Assembly: GCA_002342505.1 (NCBI GenBank)
Contig: DDQB01000048.1
Location: 1-8,929 of the forward strand
Direction: 5' to 3'
DNA length: 8,929 bases
DNA from: Acidaminococcaceae bacterium UBA2453
GTDB lineage: Bacteria > Bacillota > Negativicutes > Acidaminococcales > Acidaminococcaceae
Shown piece by piece: positions 5,539-8,929 of this stretch. The translations under genes and the position numbers were made by a program. The notes under the pieces are model-generated. The model was not told the DNA's origin, did no database searches, and was given only the letters and a program-made list of their open reading frames with translations. Within the stretch, counting starts at the first letter, position 1, and each line of letters starts with the position of its first letter.

Positions 5539-7197
5539 GTGGATATAAAAGCGATTTTAAGTGATGCGATTGTGAAAACTGCGCAGGCTGCCATTGCTGC
5601 CGGCGTAGTAAAAGAGGGCGTACTGCCGGAGGTATTGCTGACGGTACCGCCGAAAAAAGAATTCGGCGATTTCGCTACCAATTTTGCCATGCAGTCGGCT
5701 CGCGCGCTGCGCTGCAACCCGCGTGTGCTGGCGCAGTACATTGTAGAGCATCTGGATTGCGCTTACGTTAATAAAATGGAAATTGCAGGCCCGGGCTTTA
5801 TCAATTTTTATCTGGATCCGGACTGGATGTACGACATGCTGGCCCACATCGTGGAGGCCGGGGAAAATTACGGCAACCTGCCGAAGGCCTCCGATGAAAA
5901 GATCCAGGTGGAATACGTCAGCGCCAATCCTACAGGGCCGCTTCATGTGGGACACGGCCGGGGCGCGGCGGTGGGCAGCGCGCTGTCCAATCTGCTGAAG
6001 GCGGCCGGTTATGATGTGGAGCAGGAATATTACATTAATGACGCGGGCAACCAGATGAATAATCTGGCCCGTTCCGTCAACGCCCGGTATCTGGAACTGT
6101 TGGGCAAACCCTGCGAGTTTCCGGAGGACGGGTATCACGGGCACGACATCATTGATACGGCGCAGCGCATCATCAGCAAATACGGCGACCGGTTCCTGCA
6201 GATGGATGAAGCGCAGCGGCTGGAAGAGTTCAAGACCATTGCGTATCAGGAAAAGCTGGCGGCGCTGCGTGAAGACTTGGAACGGTTTAACGTTCATTTT
6301 GATGTGTGGTTCAGTGAAAAAACGCTGCACGAAGCGAATAAAATTAACGAAGCCTGCGATTACCTGCTGGAAAAGGGATACATGGAAAAGCGGGACGGCG
6401 CGTTGTGGCTGAAATCTACGGAATTCGGCGATGACAAGGACCGCGTGGTGATCCGTGACAACGGCGTGCCCACGTATTTTGCAGCGGATATCGCATATCA
6501 TACCAACAAATTTAACCGCGGCTTTGACCGGGTCATCAATTTGTGGGGCGCGGACCATCACGGATACATTGCCCGGATGAAGGCGGCCATGCAGTGCATG
6601 GGATTTAAACCGGAGCAGCTGGAGATCCTTGTGCTGCAGATGGTGCGGCTGCTGCGCGACGGGCAGGAAGTAAAGATGTCAAAACGGACCGGCCAGAGTG
6701 TAACGCTGAACGAACTGATCGACGAGGTCGGTACAGACGCCGCACGGTTCTTCTTTGTAATGCGATCCATCGACAGCCAGCTGGATTTTGATCTGGATCT
6801 GGCGGTCAAAAAATCCAACGACAACCCGGTGTTCTATGTGCAGTATGCCCATGCCCGTATCTGCAGTATCATGCGTCAGGTGGCGGAAGCCGGGATCACT
6901 GTTCAGGGAAAAGGCAATTACAAACTGCTGACAGAGCCGGTAGAAGTGGACCTGATCAAAAAGCTGGGCGAATATCCGGAAATGTTGGCGGAAGCGGCAA
7001 AGGAACGGGCTGTGCAGCAGGTGGCGCATTATGTGTACGAACTGGCGGGACTGTTCCATTCCGCTTATAACCAGTGCCGTATCCTGGGCGTGAACGAAGA
7101 GCTGCAGCAGGCGCGCCTGGCTATGGTCATGGCAGTGGGCCATGTAGTGCGGCACGCATTGTCCATATTGGGCGTATCCGCTCCGGAAAAAATGTAA
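5539..7197 (+). CDS. argS: Arginyl-tRNA synthetase
   Basis: A class I aminoacyl-tRNA synthetase that charges tRNA-Arg with arginine using ATP in the cytoplasm. The product is 552 residues, standard length. The N-terminal arginyl-specific domain (about 1-95, ending in the typical GPGFINFYL) is followed by the catalytic core. The core has the HIGH-type motif HVGH at 136-139 within SANPTGPLHVGHGRG, and the KMSKS-type loop KMSKRTG at 379-385. The core also carries VVIRDNGVPTYFAADIAYH (303-321) and WGADHHGYIARM (336-347), both diagnostic. A DALR-type anticodon-binding helical domain fills about 430-552 and ends in the common ArgRS terminus GVSAPEKM. The start is GTG 5539, with AGGGAGG (5524-5530) 8 bases upstream. 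It lies 108 bases after the DUF1934 gene with no convincing own promoter, so the two probably share transcripts. No T-box is visible. Confidence 0.98.
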   Translation: MDIKAILSDAIVKTAQAAIAAGVVKEGVLPEVLLTVPPKKEFGDFATNFAMQSARALRCNPRVLAQYIVEHLDCAYVNKMEIAGPGFINFYLDPDWMYDMLAHIVEAGENYGNLPKASDEKIQVEYVSANPTGPLHVGHGRGAAVGSALSNLLKAAGYDVEQEYYINDAGNQMNNLARSVNARYLELLGKPCEFPEDGYHGHDIIDTAQRIISKYGDRFLQMDEAQRLEEFKTIAYQEKLAALREDLERFNVHFDVWFSEKTLHEANKINEACDYLLEKGYMEKRDGALWLKSTEFGDDKDRVVIRDNGVPTYFAADIAYHTNKFNRGFDRVINLWGADHHGYIARMKAAMQCMGFKPEQLEILVLQMVRLLRDGQEVKMSKRTGQSVTLNELIDEVGTDAARFFFVMRSIDSQLDFDLDLAVKKSNDNPVFYVQYAHARICSIMRQVAEAGITVQGKGNYKLLTEPVEVDLIKKLGEYPEMLAEAAKERAVQQVAHYVYELAGLFHSAYNQCRILGVNEELQQARLAMVMAVGHVVRHALSILGVSAPEKM

Positions 7198-7254
7198 CAG
7201 ACTTGCGAAAAAGCAATAATATTTTACAGATTTTGCAAGGCGGTAAATTTTGAC

Positions 7255-7283
7255 TTGAGTTTCCGCGATTTGTTTTCTATAAT
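7255..7283 (+). promoter_or_regulatory. Strong sigma-A-type promoter for pyrG
   Basis: TTGAGT (7255-7260) and a perfect TATAAT (7278-7283) are 17 bases apart. Transcription would start near 7290, giving a leader of about 88 bases. Most of 7198-7377 is AT-rich and contains no gene. A weak stem CTTGC/GCAAG (7202-7206 with 7235-7239) lies upstream but lacks a T-run and is not called as an argS terminator. Confidence 0.7.
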
Positions 7284-7298
7284 AGTGATAAATATAAT
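7270..7298 (+). promoter_or_regulatory. Possible second, overlapping pyrG promoter
   Basis: TTGTTT (7270-7275) and a second perfect TATAAT (7293-7298) are again 17 bases apart, offset by 15 bases from the first promoter. The two cannot be occupied at once. The start would fall near 7305. Confidence 0.4.
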
Positions 7299-7329
7299 TT
7301 ATTTTTGCGAACGGGAATTGTATATGTGA

Positions 7330-8929
<1,600 letters not shown>

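Noticed and set aside
5557..6561. Long minus-strand open frame of 334 codons opposite argS
   Set aside because: argS is certain on the + strand; the reverse product has shadow-like composition and no recognisable domain.
7202..7239. Stem CTTGC-AAAA / TTTT-GCAAG as an argS terminator
   Set aside because: The stem is AT-rich with a bulge and a long loop, and no T-run follows.

Overview
This looks like an ordinary chromosomal stretch of a low-to-mid GC Firmicute. All supported genes lie on the + strand, most have strong purine-rich Shine-Dalgarno sites (GGAGG type), and promoters are sigma-A-like. The pairing of a DUF1934/YwiB gene with argS, followed closely by pyrG, is a Firmicutes arrangement. 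The roughly even GC content and protein style make Negativicutes (for example the Acidaminococcus/Phascolarctobacterium group) a reasonable guess, but that is inference only.

Layout. Positions 1-200 hold what may be the 3' end of an upstream gene and a clear intrinsic terminator (172-199). A two-gene unit follows: a D-2-hydroxyacid dehydrogenase (304-1266) and a CHAD-domain protein (1269-2531) that begins at a TTG only 2 bases after the dehydrogenase stop. A separate unit with its own promoter encodes a 145-residue protein of unknown function (2691-3128) and ends in a strong terminator. Next is an AT-rich leader with a nearly perfect 30-bp inverted repeat, then a PutP-type sodium/proline symporter (3372-4916) with its own terminator. 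The last block is housekeeping: DUF1934/YwiB-like protein (5014-5430), arginyl-tRNA synthetase (5539-7197), and CTP synthase (7378 to the window end, lacking its last residues), which has its own strong and possibly doubled promoter.

Working together: DUF1934 and argS probably share transcripts; pyrG is probably independent and supplies CTP. PutP imports proline with sodium. The dehydrogenase reduces a 2-keto acid such as glyoxylate, hydroxypyruvate or 2-ketogluconate with NAD(P)H. Its coupling to a CHAD (polyphosphate-binding type) protein has no obvious biochemical explanation.

I found no mobile element, CRISPR array, tRNA, rRNA, toxin-antitoxin pair or defence genes, and no convincing new multi-gene system. 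The points most worth a second look are the putP-leader inverted repeat, the unrecognised 145-residue protein, the dehydrogenase-CHAD coupling with an altered CHAD motif, and two mutually exclusive hairpins before argS.
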